Part shown: one piece after another, positions 1-14,800 of the stretch
Numbering within the stretch: the stretch's first letter is position 1
How the letters are laid out: the number at the start of each line of letters is the position of its first letter
Assembly (NCBI GenBank): GCA_963691815.1
Contig: OY829654.1
Coordinates: 25,832,771 to 25,896,770, forward strand
DNA: 64,000 nt
Source: Echiichthys vipera
Taxonomy: Eukaryota; Chordata; Actinopteri; Perciformes; Trachinidae
Direction of reading: 5' to 3'
Program-made: the position numbers and the translations under genes
Notes under the pieces: model-generated
What the model was told of the DNA's origin: nothing
Databases searched by the model: none
The model's input: the letters and a program-made list of their open reading frames with translations, nothing else

Positions 1-120
<120 letters not shown>

Positions 121-271
121 AGGGGAGAATAGGGAATGAAAGGCACACCTAAGCAAAGAGTAGAAATGTCAGGTAGGAATGATGCAGCTTTGAGAGGCCG
201 AGACCTATAGAGAAGAGATGAGACAAGTTCATACATGTCACAAGCTGATCCTGTGTCAGCCTGCACCTACA

Positions 272-315
<44 letters not shown>

Positions 316-959
316 TCTCTCTCTCTCTGTTTGCGTGTGTGTAAAAGTGATTTCTTTGGATCAAGTGAATCTGTTAGGCAGAATTTACTCATGTATGGCT
401 GATGTGTTTGTGTGTGTCTAACCGCACTAGGCACAAATGGGCTCATAATGTTATTTTAATGACGCTGTAATAGCTTAATAATGAGCAGCCAATAATCATC
501 ATTTGCCTAATGGGCATAGTTCCACAGCTAATCACTTGGACATGGATGTGGATCTCAGTCTTTGAGTGGCTCCACCAGCTCTTTCTCTCTTCGCCCACAG
601 ATGTGACAGTAACACGGTTGTAAACCAGCAGTTATCATCGGGGCTTTTGGTTCATTACTGATGGTCCACACGTACCCTGTGTGGTTTTTATGAGCCAGCA
701 AAGGCAAAGGGCCCCCTGGTTACGTATTCCCCAACACCCCCGCTCTTTTATTATGTAACAGTGACTGACAGCATTACATGAATGCTTTGTCCAAAGTAGA
801 GGAAGCGGTAGGTCCTGCAACATCGTGATGCATTTGAATAATATGCTTTGTAAGCCTTTATTGCATCTTCTCTTTTCTGTCCGCAGACTTCTCTTCTTCC
901 TTCAAAACTTTAACATTTTTCAGCTTCAAAAAAGAAATCTTTTGGCGATGCTAGTGGTA
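121..959. other. Non-coding stretch
   Basis: Apart from the CT array there is no gene. Positions 430-545 form an AT-rich block with several TAAT/ATTA cores (AATAATGAGCAGCCAATAAT), of the kind seen in developmental enhancers, but nothing proves a function. Confidence 0.5.
275..328. repeat. (CT)n microsatellite
   Basis: About 27 CT units with one CC interruption near 311. Both strands give short low-complexity frames (Leu-Ser and Arg-Glu repeats) that are not genes. Confidence 0.95.
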
Positions 960-1487
960 TGGCTCGCAGGAAGGCAATGTTGGGTCCTTCTGTCTGTCGG
1001 CTGGTCCACCATTTTGATCCCAACTGAAATATCTCAACAATTATTGGATGGATTTAACTTGAATTGGTACAGAATTTCATGGTGCTCAGAGGATCGTAAT
1101 GGCTGGGTCTAGTACTGATTAGGTGCATTTTCTGAACAACTACTACACATTAAGTCCCCCTCAGGTTGAATTGATTTCATGATGCATTTTCATGATCATC
1201 TGACTTTACATCTAGCCCCACAGTAGGTCACTTCATTTTGTGCAATACTTTGGGTAGACTTTATGACCAAATATCTGTCAAAGCAATTTACAACAGAAGC
1301 CAACATTCACCCATTCATACCTACATTCACACATTCTATATTTTTTGTATGAGTTGCTTTGGTTGCAAAAGAGTTTTCCCATTGAGGATTAAAAAAGTTA
1401 TCCAACCTCAATATGGTGAACATGTTAACCACTGCACCAGCATGTTAGCAGTTATTTTGAGGCATGTTAGCATGCTGATGTCTTCCG
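960..1487 (+). repeat. Degenerate teleost interspersed repeat
   Basis: The segment TGGTCCACCATTTTGATCC...CTGAAATATCTCAACAATTATTGGATGGATT (about 1000-1055) and TTCATGGTGCTCAGAGGAT (1077-1095) matches, from memory, a very common dispersed fish repeat. The GTTAGCATGCTGATG-type stretch at 1440-1480 often accompanies it. The 95-residue open frame at 825-1112 runs through it and is not a gene. Class (possibly a LINE fragment) is uncertain. Confidence 0.55.
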
Positions 1488-1755
1488 TAGACTGTATATA
1501 AAGCTGTGCGGCTTGACAGCGCTGCTAAAGTGAAGCCAAAACATCTGGATCACCCCCTGGTGGCTGGCTGCAGTATAGGTCATAAGTCCCTCCCCCTCCA
1601 TGATAGTTGATGAAAAAGGGCAAAACTAAAAAGTAAAAGTATACATCAAATAATTGTTTCGCAAAGATGGTTTCTGTCATTTAGGGTAGTTTTCATCATG
1701 GGATATTTTGGCTTCACTTTGCCACGTAGTCCATCTTATACTTATATATCTTTTA
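1488..1755. mobile_element. MITE-like nonautonomous DNA element with inverted ends
   Basis: The left end (GACTGTATATAA...AAAGTGAAGCCAAAA, to about 1541) is inverted at the right end (TTTTGGCTTCACTTT at 1706-1720, then GTCCATCTTATA). The inner part contains CACCCCCTGGTGGCTGGCTG, typical of a widespread percomorph MITE. No transposase is encoded. The element abuts the repeat at 960-1487, so it may have inserted into it. Confidence 0.65.
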
Positions 1756-3433
<1,678 letters not shown>

Positions 3434-4574
3434 CAACCATCCTCCTCTTTATTAATTTAATTAATTGTGTGGAGCGATTTTGCAGCCAAGCCCTCATTCC
3501 CATGCCACAGTTAACTAAGTTGGGCCACTGACTGAATATAATCCGAGGATGATGGGACATGAAGTCAAAACAGCCCCAGGAGCTGGTGTGCTATACTGCA
3601 GTGCAGCTTTACAAGGGCGCTACTGGTATTATGATGGATACAGTTGTGTTTCCCTGTAGAGGCTACAGATGTCACATCACAAAGTAATTCCCATCAGTCA
3701 GGACTATAATGTCATGGTTAGTGCGTCGAATCAGAACTCTAGCTTTGAAGTTTGACATTGGGGAAATGACCCTTAGTGCAAACCCAGATGGTAAATGTCT
3801 CAGTATTCTCACATGGACACCACTTTCTGCGAGTCTCCTTCTTATTTTTACTTCTCAAACAGCTGGAAGTGTAAACGGCAGAGAGACAAGTGGATTTCTG
3901 CTATTCCTGGGCCATCTGCTGCTGACTGGCGTAAATGTTTGAAAGCTAATGGATGTTAAATAAGGCTGTGGTCTGCCTGTGGTCTGTCTGCAGGCCTGCA
4001 GAACACTGCGGCCTGAGGCCAGTGCTGGAGTTTTACTGTATTGTCAACATTGGCTTTTAAGGATTCATTTGCTGCTCCAGCGATGCTGTTTTTTTTTTTT
4101 ATATCCCTGGCAGTTGTTTAAGAATGGTGATTAGAGACGGGTGACGGGATTCACATTTCATCCTGTGTTAAGTTCATATTCACTTGATGGGCTATTTTCC
4201 ATAAGAAAAGTTCAGAGGACAAACAATCTGCAGGAGAAAATTAGCTGAAATTGAGACCAGAAAATGTATTTTTTTTATTGTATGAGGGCAAGCAACCACA
4301 GAACACATGTAATCTCTGACCAAGGCTATTTTCTGTTGAGCTTTTTTTTCCTCTTTGGAAGTTTTTTTTAGGTCAGAAGAAACTACATTTACCCCTGAGA
4401 GATGATTTCCAGGGTTATGCCGTGAACAGTAGGAGGGTAAACCATCCTTCTTATCTTTTCCCTGTCATAAACGTAAGCCAAACTATTCAAGTTGTTGACA
4501 GATAAAAAATGGGTGCTATAAAACACGACTTCTCTGTAAATGTAATTGAGACTGATTTATTGTTTTGCTCCAGC

Positions 4575-4579
<5 letters not shown>

Positions 4580-4630
<51 letters not shown>
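4580..4630. repeat. (CT)n microsatellite
   Basis: About 25 uninterrupted CT units. Confidence 0.96.
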
Positions 4631-4631
<1 letters not shown>

Positions 4632-5026
4632 ATGAACTGATTTGCTGCTCTGTTCATATCATTGCAAATGAAACATATGTTATGTTTTGGACTGTTAAAT
4701 AAGCTCTGCATTCAGCATTTTTCTGTATCTATACGATAAATCGCTGAATCACAAAACGCAATACATAAATGCTGCTGTAATGGACACTAATACTTATTTG
4801 CAGCCCAAGAATGAACAGTAACTCTACTCTAACTGCAAATGTAAAATGACCAGAAGCTCATCAATCCCAGAGCCATTAGCACCACACACAGTTATCTGAC
4901 AGAGCACATCCTCTCACGGACGAAAACGTTTCCAGACTTTCAGTCTCAGTGGATCCGTACGGCTAGATCAGATGGTGCTTACCAGCGCACCTGCTACAGC
5001 CCTTAATGATAGTGTCAAGGGATGCT

Positions 5027-5037
5027 CCCCCCCCCAC

Positions 5038-5108
<71 letters not shown>
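5027..5108. repeat. Poly-C followed by imperfect (CA)n
   Basis: A run of nine C bases leads into a CA array with AAAC and ATAC interruptions. Confidence 0.93.
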
Positions 5109-6303
5109 GCACATACTCAGAGCTACATAAGTACTTGCACAGCCCCTCTTCTTCTAACCCCCAGGCATGGCTGTTGAACATCACATCAGAGGCTCCGTAT
5201 ATGAGGCAGCATGTTGATTACAGCATTTAATTAGTGGTTCGTGACATGACTGTTCTGTGATGTTATTAAATCCACCCAGAGCCAATTACACTGATTATAC
5301 GCCCCTCTCCTGGTCCATTATTCAAGAGGCTGGCCATGTTTGCTAATAGAGTGGTCTGGTTTGAAGTCCTAAAACCCAAAAGGGAGATATATATTTTTTT
5401 TTTCTGTAGCTATGTGTTAGAGCAATTATGATTTTGATTTGAGTTTTGGTGAAATGTAATGAGGTCTGTGGTTAAGACATGCTTCAGTCTCAGCCGTTTA
5501 TTCAGTGAGTGAAAATAAACCCTCAAAAAGAACTGAACCACAGTGGAGTTGTTTCAAATAACGATATGTCATCACACCGCCCTGAAGCCTTTACAGTTAA
5601 ACACCCTTTTCAATTTTGACAAATTCCATTTGGGTTTATTTCTCGTTAAACTGTGTTAAACACAGCTGATTGGAAAAAATGCATTGAGGTTATAAAGTAC
5701 TTACTGTTAATAATACCTACAGTGTTATACAATACCTACAGAAACATCACTGCTGGCCAAGCTAGTATATAATCACTCACTGAGACTAATCTGGGAACGT
5801 ATGCACAAGTAAACGACTCAGCAGTACTGCCATAAACCTGCCCAATAACATAGATTTGTAATCTTTTATTCACGTTTGTAGATTTGCAAAGAAATATCTC
5901 TAAATAACCTTATAAATGTTGAAATGTTGTCATCAAAAACCACTAAAGGCTATGTGGCACCTGGACCTCTGCAAATGTAACCCATTCAAACCTGGAAAGA
6001 ACATGGAGTCACTTTCATTTTTAATGAATCTCCATGAAGTCCCCCTATTCGGTCTACATAATTGTCAAACTATCTGCATAGTTATGTTACCTGGCTGCGA
6101 AAAGGATGATGTTATTTTTTTCCAATTACAAGATAAAAGATATCTTGTTTGGAGCAAGCCTGTAGACACCTCATTAAAAATAAATCATGGGTATACACAG
6201 AATAAGAGGATGAAGTGTCCAGAGTAAAGCAAACTCTGAATGGAGACTCCTGTACTGCAATCTTGGTCTTAAGGAAACTAATACACAACAACAGTTCAAT
6301 CAG

Positions 6304-6895
6304 TGTGTTGACATGAAGTTTAAAAACCCGATTATATTCAGGTTACGGACATATTCCGGTTTCTCAAACACATATAAGCACCGTACCCCGGTTAACGGAC
6401 CTAGATAACGTATTGAGTACCCTGATTATTCATGCATGGAAACGCTTTACCCGGACTATTATCGGGTTTCCCGTCTGCGCATGTGCCAGGGTTAGAAACT
6501 CTCCCCTCCCCACGGTGGCTTTTGATCCAGAAACAGAATAAACCAGGAAGCAACAGTGCCAGAAACAAAGTGAAAAAAACAATAGAGCATTACCTTTTAA
6601 CCGATTGAGGATTTCACCATGGAAAGTGACATCACTACCAAGAAGACCCGTTTGTGTCGTACTTCTGTCCAAAAGTCAGCCGTTTGTGGTTTTGAGAAAG
6701 ATGAACTGGAAAATAAAGCCCTATTCCGACCAGTTGTATGTTGGTGGAGTGCCACCTACCGTACCGGAGGTCGAGTTTTCCCATTCAGTCCCCTCTCATG
6801 TATATTAGGGGTACTTGAATAATATGTTTATTCCCTCAGCGTGGGTAAGATCATTTTCAGGTTACTGATGTGCATGTAAACGGACTGACTTCTTC
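6304..6895. mobile_element. Probable teleost nonautonomous DNA element
   Basis: The ends carry related ATTCAGGTTACGGAC and TTTTCAGGTTACTGATGTGCATGTAAACG motifs, with ATTATTCATGCATGGAAACG inside. I recognise the second motif as a frequent end of dispersed fish repeats. The ends are degenerate and the family was not identified. It encodes nothing convincing. Confidence 0.42.
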
Positions 6896-9591
6896 AGATT
6901 CCACATCAGTCCACATCAGCAATGGTGTCATGGTCCACCAACACAAAGGAGAATTCATATTTCAAACCTTTTAAGAAATGACTGGATGTATTTCATGACT
7001 GATCATCTGATTACAGTGCAGAAAGTCATACAAATTGTAAGTTTTTCTTACTTAATATAGCAGATTCTTAAAAGCAAAGGCAGATTACTACACGGTACTG
7101 CACATTTTTCCTTTAGAGGTCAGAACTAATTGTTTTCACCGAGACCAAATGGCCAAATCAATCTCAGACCACTTTCACATCGGTTACCTTCCATCAGAGG
7201 GCAGTCAGGCTTGTGAATATCTTTTTGTCCACACAAAATGTTTTAATTTATAACAAAGTTGCTAGCTTTCCCAGTGCTTTTGACCACATGTCACAGTCTT
7301 CAGCAATGTATAGAGTTTGCTCAGTTGTCATCAGATGACCTGCAGGTGATAACAATTGTTGTAAAGATGGCCCCTTGAAGATGGATGTGAATGGCCTTGG
7401 ATTTGTCTCTGGCGTCCACTGAGTCCTGGTTAAAGACCTCCCGGTCGATGCTGGGACCAGTTTAAGTCTAGTGTTCAAAGACAGATGGTGTCTGTTCCTG
7501 GTGTTCATTCATGATTCGCAGTTGCATCGGTGTAAGTATAAAAAGCAGTATAAAACTGCTTCTGTAAGACTGTATTTCAGTATTTCAGTTAACTGTGCCA
7601 CTGCAGTAACGTCAGCTTCTCATGAATCAGCCAGCACATAACTTTACACCTGTCTTCTGTGATATAATAGTGTTCTATTGTGTAATAGTGTTCTAGGAAA
7701 AAAAACACTTCCTCCCACTCTCCTTCCTCATCACGTTTGCCTTTCATAATACTGCTGTTTTTAGGGAAGATGATTAATGCCAAAGCATAAGAAATTATGT
7801 TAATTTGAAACATTTTAGTCTTACACATCTGACTTCTCTTAGTGGAAGAAATGCTGAAACAAAGCCTTAGTGTACGGCAAGTCAAGGCAACTTTATAAAA
7901 CAAATGATGTTGATGAAAACACATGATGATGTGGATGGAAACACATCCAAAGGTTATTGCTGTCTTCAAATTGTCTGCTGCCACTTAGCGTCTGTTTAAT
8001 GACACATGTCAGAGCAAAAGGAAGCACCGCCAAGACTGATTTGCAGACGCCACCAGCAACTAACTATGAGTTCATCATTTTACAGTTGGCAGGAATCGTC
8101 AATCTGTCATACATATCTTTAGTTTTTGGTGTCACATCCTCTGTGGATCACAGTCATCAGAGGAGTTATTATTCATGCGTAATGCTTGCAGGTTTCTTCA
8201 GTGTTGAGGAACTGGGCTGTGCAGGGACTTGTCCACGGGTGAAGTCATCCTCCGAGCAGTTTGGGAGGCTACAGATTCCTGCTTGTGGTAGTTTGGAATT
8301 CCGACAGCTGGTTTGGACAGATGAATGAGGACTGTTGATGTAAAATCAAACAAATCAATCATCAAAAAACCAACCTGCTCGGCAGCTGCTGGAGGAACGT
8401 TTATTTGCACCTTCTCAGCTTGGGTTTTGGTGATTCTCCTGCTTGTGGACAACCTCTGCTGCCCTTTATTTTAGATGAAATGGTTCATCCCTATAGGATT
8501 ATGGGAAAGGTGTGCCAAGTCAGCAATGTCTCGCCCTTGTGGCTGATGCTTTCTATCTTGTGCAATGACCCTCTCGTCAAAGGGGGGCTGGAAAGAGATT
8601 AGAGTGAGGGATGTGTGTTGACATTGACATAGACTCTGACCTGTTTCCATTGAACTGGACATTTCAATGGAACATTTTAAACAAATGGGAAGAGAAATGA
8701 GATCCATCATCTCAGGTTGGTTTTGTGCCAATAAAAACATTTTAGGAGAGCATACATCAACCCCTTAAGTAGGCAAATTGGCTCTTGCTTTGTAGTTTTT
8801 TATCTGCACCTCGGTTTAAAGGTGAGGAAGTGAGATTTTATTTGTCTTGTGCTGGGATTTATAATTAGGTAGAAACTTCCAGATTGAGGAAAAGAGAAAG
8901 CGCAGATGAGCTTCCTGCATTTGTATGCAGCACAGGGTGGATCAGGAGCTTACCTTAGCCAGCCAACACTCAGGAAGGTTTCTCATCAGCTCTCATTGTC
9001 AGCCAGAACACTTAAGACGATTGCATCCCCGGTGACCTGAAATGCGTGGGAGGTTGAGATGAAAGGATGTAGACTGAAAGAGGAAGGGGTGGAGAGAGGC
9101 TGAAAAAGGACAGGGGTGAAAGAAAGAATGATGAGGGAGAGGAAAAGAGATACAGGGCGTCAGCACATGTTGATATCTTCACTGCGACACGATTCCTCCC
9201 TTTGCTTTTCTGTGGTTTTCCATACATTCACCAGTTCTTTTCGCCAGTCGTGGACAGACTGACCTTTCAAGCTGTCAAGAAGTACAAGAGAGAGTGCACT
9301 GAACACATTCCCCACTGGTCGTCGAAATCCTGGCATTTAGGGAGGTGAATTCCAGTCAGGGAATCACAGGTTTTACAGTCTGATCAACAGTCACTGGTGG
9401 TGGTCCGTTAAACTGGTGGAAAGCAGAGTGAAAAATTAACCTGTCAAGAAGATTTTTAGTTTTGGTTTAGCAGAAGAAATAGGAATGCGTGGAATTTTGC
9501 ATCAGGGTCATAGTGGATGGACTGATTGCATGTACGTATGTGCAGGCATTCCTGTCATTTTAGTGAATGTGCAACTGTGAACACCGTCCTC

Positions 9592-9592
<1 letters not shown>

Positions 9593-9626
<34 letters not shown>

Positions 9627-9646
9627 CATGTGTGTGTGTTCGTGCG
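9593..9646. repeat. (TG)n microsatellite, imperfect
   Basis: TG array with GCGTGCA and TTCGTGCG interruptions toward the 3' end. Confidence 0.93.
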
Positions 9647-11744
9647 CAGATATGCAGCAGGACAGAAAGCCAGCAAGTCAGTATCGACAGCTTAATAAAG
9701 TCTCTTTCATTTTGGGGACGACAAGAGGTGGATGCACTTCATTAACCTCGATGCAACTTACAACACACACACGCAAACACACGCATGAAGGAGAGCAGAA
9801 AAAGACACAGGCTACATTGAGGGCGGAAGTAACTAAAGCACATGCCAGGCGGATGAAGATGGATGGCAACCTTTTCACTGGGCGCTTTATCTTGGCCCAC
9901 ACAAGACAAAAACAGCAGCTTTGTCCACGTCCCATTCTGTTTTTCCAGTGGAGAATAGAGAGACAATGTCTAATGACTAAGACCCTGACTTTTATGGATA
10001 TTAATGACTTATCGGCTGGGCTTCAGATAGAGCTGCCGTGCATTCATTGAAGGCAGAAACAATACCTTGCTATTAAACTTTAGTACAATTCTAAAACATC
10101 AAAGTCCTGTATGTCCATGCTATGAAATTCTTTAGGCTGGGAAAACTATTAGTTTCAACTTCAGTTGCACTTGTTTTAGGAATTCAAGTTGATGTCATTA
10201 TCTCGAAACGTGGCTGAGATTTGTTTTGGACCAGAAGTTAAACCAGATGAAATTAACTTTTTTCACTTGGTTTGAAAGAATCTCATTAGAAGAGTGTGAA
10301 ATTATCAAAACTCTGAACTGTAGGTATTTTGTATTTCCATCTATCCATTACTCTTGGTACAAAAAATGTCAGAAAAAGTCCCTAAGACTTACCAATAGTC
10401 CAAAACCAAAAGATATAAAACAAATTTGTCGCTGTTTTGTGCATTTTTGCATGAAAAATGACAGACAATTACTTGATTCTCAATATGTTGCTGATTAAGT
10501 TTGTGTCGGTCTTTCATATTAAGCAAGAAGCCTTCAGTCAGGACATGAGTTGTGCAGCTACTGCCCTTTAGCTTGGCAGGAAAGCATGCTAAATAGAGTA
10601 AATGTCTCATTAAAATAATTGCCTCTCAGATATTATGTTAAGTGTGAGTTGGTGCAGAATGCTTAATGCTTATCGTTTTACGACCCACCATTATCTGGTA
10701 GAAGACTCCAGTTTCCCTGTAGAGACATGTCTTCAGTTTGGGGTTTGACTGCCTTTCCTGTTCAATTTGTTTCAGTAATCCTAACTGCACCCTCAGTAGA
10801 CATTTGCCTTTTAAATAAAGCAGGCTGCTTCTTCACTAACCAGCGCACTGACTTCACAGTCCTCTCTGCTAGTGGGCGGACATGAATCAAATCATGATAT
10901 CCCTCATCTGCCGAGTGCCTGTACCTCTCAGCAGCCAAGGACGTTACACTTCTCAATTACCGTCCTCTGCACGTCCTCTGCCTGCCGGCTTGTAACGCCA
11001 GCCTGCATTTATCATCAGTTCATCATCAGATCTCTCATGGATAGAAGGTTTTGCCTGATTCCAACAGAATATCCTCTGTTTATGTGTGATAATTAGAGGA
11101 TCACTGGATAGCTGATGGTCCCTGTCCTCTCCGCATTTCCCCTCACTCATGCCCGCTCTATTATTCCGTGAATCTCTTAGTCCACTGATGAATTCACAAG
11201 CTTGTTAACTGGCCTAAATTAAAGGCCATTTCCTTTAATAGTGAGAGCTTTAGGAGCCATTAACGGATCACTCTATTTTGCTAAAAGGGGGGAAAGGCTG
11301 TGTTTTTGATAGGGGTCAAAATGATCTAAAGGAAAGAGCCGCTGAAGGATGTGACTCCGTACAATAAAAAGGAATGGGGGGGTGGGCAGAAGATTCAGTG
11401 ATGTCATCGCTGGCACCAGGAAGCATGACTGGACTCATTTCTTTATGGATTGCTGTGGTACTTTTCATTTCCCTCTACCTTTTTAACTTTGACCAGACCG
11501 AAATTAACTGCTTGGTTGAATTACGCAGCAAGGACCGTTGGAAAGCTCCACCATGCCAAGCCTGCATTTAGCAGTACACTCATGATCCAGATCTATTTGA
11601 CGAATGAGTCTGGGAGCAAGCTTCCATTAATTAGCTGCCACAGAGAATGCTTGACAAGCTTAATGTGAGATGGCACTTTTTAGAGTGATAGTAGTCGGCT
11701 AAACAGCCAGTTTCACTTTCTTCGGAACACGGTGTGGGTTTTTC
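9647..11744. other. Non-coding stretch
   Basis: No gene recognised. The 174-residue frame at 9526-10050 starts in the TG array and is low-complexity at its N-terminus, with no domain. Positions 11165-11285 are AT-rich with paired AATTAAAGGCC / GGCC stretches (CCTAAATTAAAGGCCATT), a possible regulatory block. Confidence 0.48.
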
Positions 11745-11890
11745 ATGGCAAGGCAAGGCATCTTTATTCATATAGCGCATTTCATACCAATGCAACTCAA
11801 TGTACTTTACATAAAGACAAAACATTTTTTAAAAAAAAGCATAAAAACAAAAAAAGCCTGTTAAAAGCAGGAGAAAAGAAGAAGAAAAAA
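11745..11890. mobile_element. Teleost interspersed repeat, A-rich tail
   Basis: The segment GGCAAGGCAAGGCATCTTTATTCATATAGCGCATTTCATACC, then CAACTCAATGTACTTTACATAAA and an A-rich tail, corresponds to a highly dispersed fish retroelement end that I know from many teleost loci. A fragment only; exact family not assigned. Confidence 0.65.
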
Positions 11891-14800
11891 TAGAGAAAAT
11901 AAAATAAATCAGATGATTCAGTCGGTCGCTGCCTAGACTGCAAGTATTTCCACTAGAAGTGCAAATGTGTAAAAGATATTCACATAAAAACATGCAGGTA
12001 GTTTAATCCCATTGTTACGTAGGTTTATAACCTATAATAATAATATTTTTTCAGAATTGAAGATTTGAACAAAGAAACCTGCATCCAAAATTGAATGATG
12101 CCTCAAGATTAGGGTCATTGTTTATCAGCCCACCTAGTCCATATAGTTTGTAAACTACCTGAGCCATCATCACCACATAACGAAAATATGAAGGTGAACG
12201 ACGAATAAAACCATTATGATCCAACCTGTAACACTGCCAGACCTCACTATCTTCTCATTGCCTCGCCAAGATTGAGTGAACCCAATACTTTCTTTGTTTT
12301 ATCTTGTTTTTGTCTGAGTTTTGTTCGGGTTTTTAAACCGGGTATTGTTGATTTGTAAAATGGATTTACATAAATGTTTTACCATTCACATCAGAATTTA
12401 TAATCGGACATGTGCAACTTAAATTACCTGGAAACCTGCCAAACTCATGATTTATTTGCTCTGGCAGACATGTCTGGCCCCTCTCCCATTCAGACAGATT
12501 TCCAGCTGACCTGACCCAATCACAATCGCTCATCTCATGTGGGCCGGGTTTAAGACAATGACTGACAAAGGAGCGTCATGCTAAAATGTAGTTACCGAAT
12601 GTACAGCAGTAACTAAACACAACTGACATTCTCTTCCAACTTACCAGGCTCTCGAAACTCAGATCAAACTGTCAAACTAGGAACAAATATGAATCAATAT
12701 TCTGTTACTGTATTGGCCATTTCTGTCCTCCTGTGCTTTCAGAAACACATTTTAGTGTACTGTTTAGCTGTAATACCCCCCGCCCCCCCGCTTCAAACAG
12801 ACCCAACGCTGCCTCAACTTGCATATGTCACTCAACGCAACATAATTTCGTTGCTCTGTATGGTTGTAGGCCTATCTAATTGTATCAAGAGGCATTTGGG
12901 TCTGCAACTCCATCATGTACAAAGGCCTTCCAAACTAGAGCCACTAGTCACTCATCAGACAACAGAATGGGTCTAAAATAGTGATTTGACCGTGGCTCAT
13001 GAAATCTAAATGCTGACCAAGGCCAACAGCAAAGGATTGGGTTTTCAGATTTTGTGCTTAAAGTTTGTTTGGATGGCCTGAGGCTCCGCAAACACCTTGA
13101 GGTTGTACAGTTTGGAGTTTTGAGGAGAAACAGTCATCTCTTGCCACAGCTGGAATTTCAGGAACGTGGGGGCCGTCAGCGCCAACCGTAACGCCACCCC
13201 CCCACTTAATGTCATCAGTTGCAGGCTTTGGTGTAAATGGACCACAGAGGAGAAGCGTTAACACGGATCCCCCTCATATCACGGCAGCTCCCATCTCTGA
13301 CTTTTCAACACGGGCGAAGCAGTAGACTGTTGCAGGGCCTGTAGAGAGACAGACTTACTGTCAGATTAGGAGTGGGAGGAAGGGTCCTTGACCCCCTTGT
13401 CAAAATAAGGATAACAGTAAACGAGCCAAGACGTTAAGGCGTCTGAAGAGACAAATGTTTTTATTCATCTAGAAATGTCTGTTAGGATCTCCTTAAATCA
13501 ATTAACCCTTTAGATGAGACCCTTCTGGTACTGTATATAAAGATCATTTAATAGTATCTTATTTGTGCACTTACGCAAGACTATGTAGATTTGTGTGAAC
13601 AAAACGGGCACAAATCCACCTCATACATAAGTGAGACTTTATTTTCAATGCAGCAGTGTCTTTCTTAGTCTGTCTTGGCAGTCTATCTTGATGTCTGCTG
13701 TGGGCTCTTTAATCTCTTCCCTCACACTAAATTAATCACGGCAGGCCCAGGCCCACTGAGGAACTGCAGATTTGCGTTGCGTGAAATTACGCTATTGTAA
13801 AAAGATTCTGCTTGAGCGAAAAGGAAACCCTCTTTGCATTTCTATCTTCGCTTGTATATAATCACGGTGCCACTGTGATGCATATGCAAATGCCTCATTA
13901 CAAAATGTGCTCTGAGATTAAGCTAGCCTTTACCAATTCTTTATGAAAACAGTCACACACTTCCAATCACAATAAAACTTACAGCCTGATCCAACTGACC
14001 TCTAACACAATACCTTGAAAATAGCCGAATAAAAAACCCCAAATGGTCCCAGCACAAGGGCAAGTTGAAATGGTGGATCCCACTCTGCGTGGCCTCAGCA
14101 TTTCAAACCTAATTTCCGGCCAGCTGACAAATGCAAGCTTGGCTTTTTCTTCTGGAGAGCAGTTGTTTGGCAAAGTCCGCCAAGGCCACGTAAATTGGGG
14201 CGACATGAAGGATGTGTTGCAAGAGGTAAACAAGTACCAAAGGGAACCTTCTCTCCTTTTTCTTGTCTCACCCTCCGGCCCATTTCTCAGCCTGTATTTA
14301 TTCAAGTGGTAGAGAAAAGGAGGGGACGGTGAAAGGGTTGTATACACCTCACAGCTGGAAACTGATAGGACATTTTACAACCCGCAGTGTCCTGCGTGTG
14401 AGAAAATGCAGTAGTTGGTCCGAGTCCTTTAGAAATGTCCTCCCATTCCCAGTTTTTGGCCCTGTTTGTAGATGACCTAAAGACTCTCCAGTCCAGACTC
14501 ACATATGTCCTCTGAAGCTCCTATACATCCTTTTTTTCAGTCAGGGATCTGAAAAGGTTGCTTTTGTTCCTCCTGACAATGTCCACGACTAGTGCACAAC
14601 TCGAAGAAGGCCTGTGCAAACTTTGTAAAGATTGTGATGCGTTTCGATTTTTTTATTTTTACTAAGAAAACAAAATGATTTTGTGTTTCAGACAGCAGTG
14701 GCCAGTACACAACCACAATTATGACACAGCCATTAAGCTTTTTGAGCTGGTCGATTATTGCAGTCGCAGGGTGACTTACCATTGTTTTGCAAATACTTTC

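Noticed and set aside
9526..10050. 174-residue frame
   Set aside because: Begins in a TG array (Cys-Val run) and continues without any domain.
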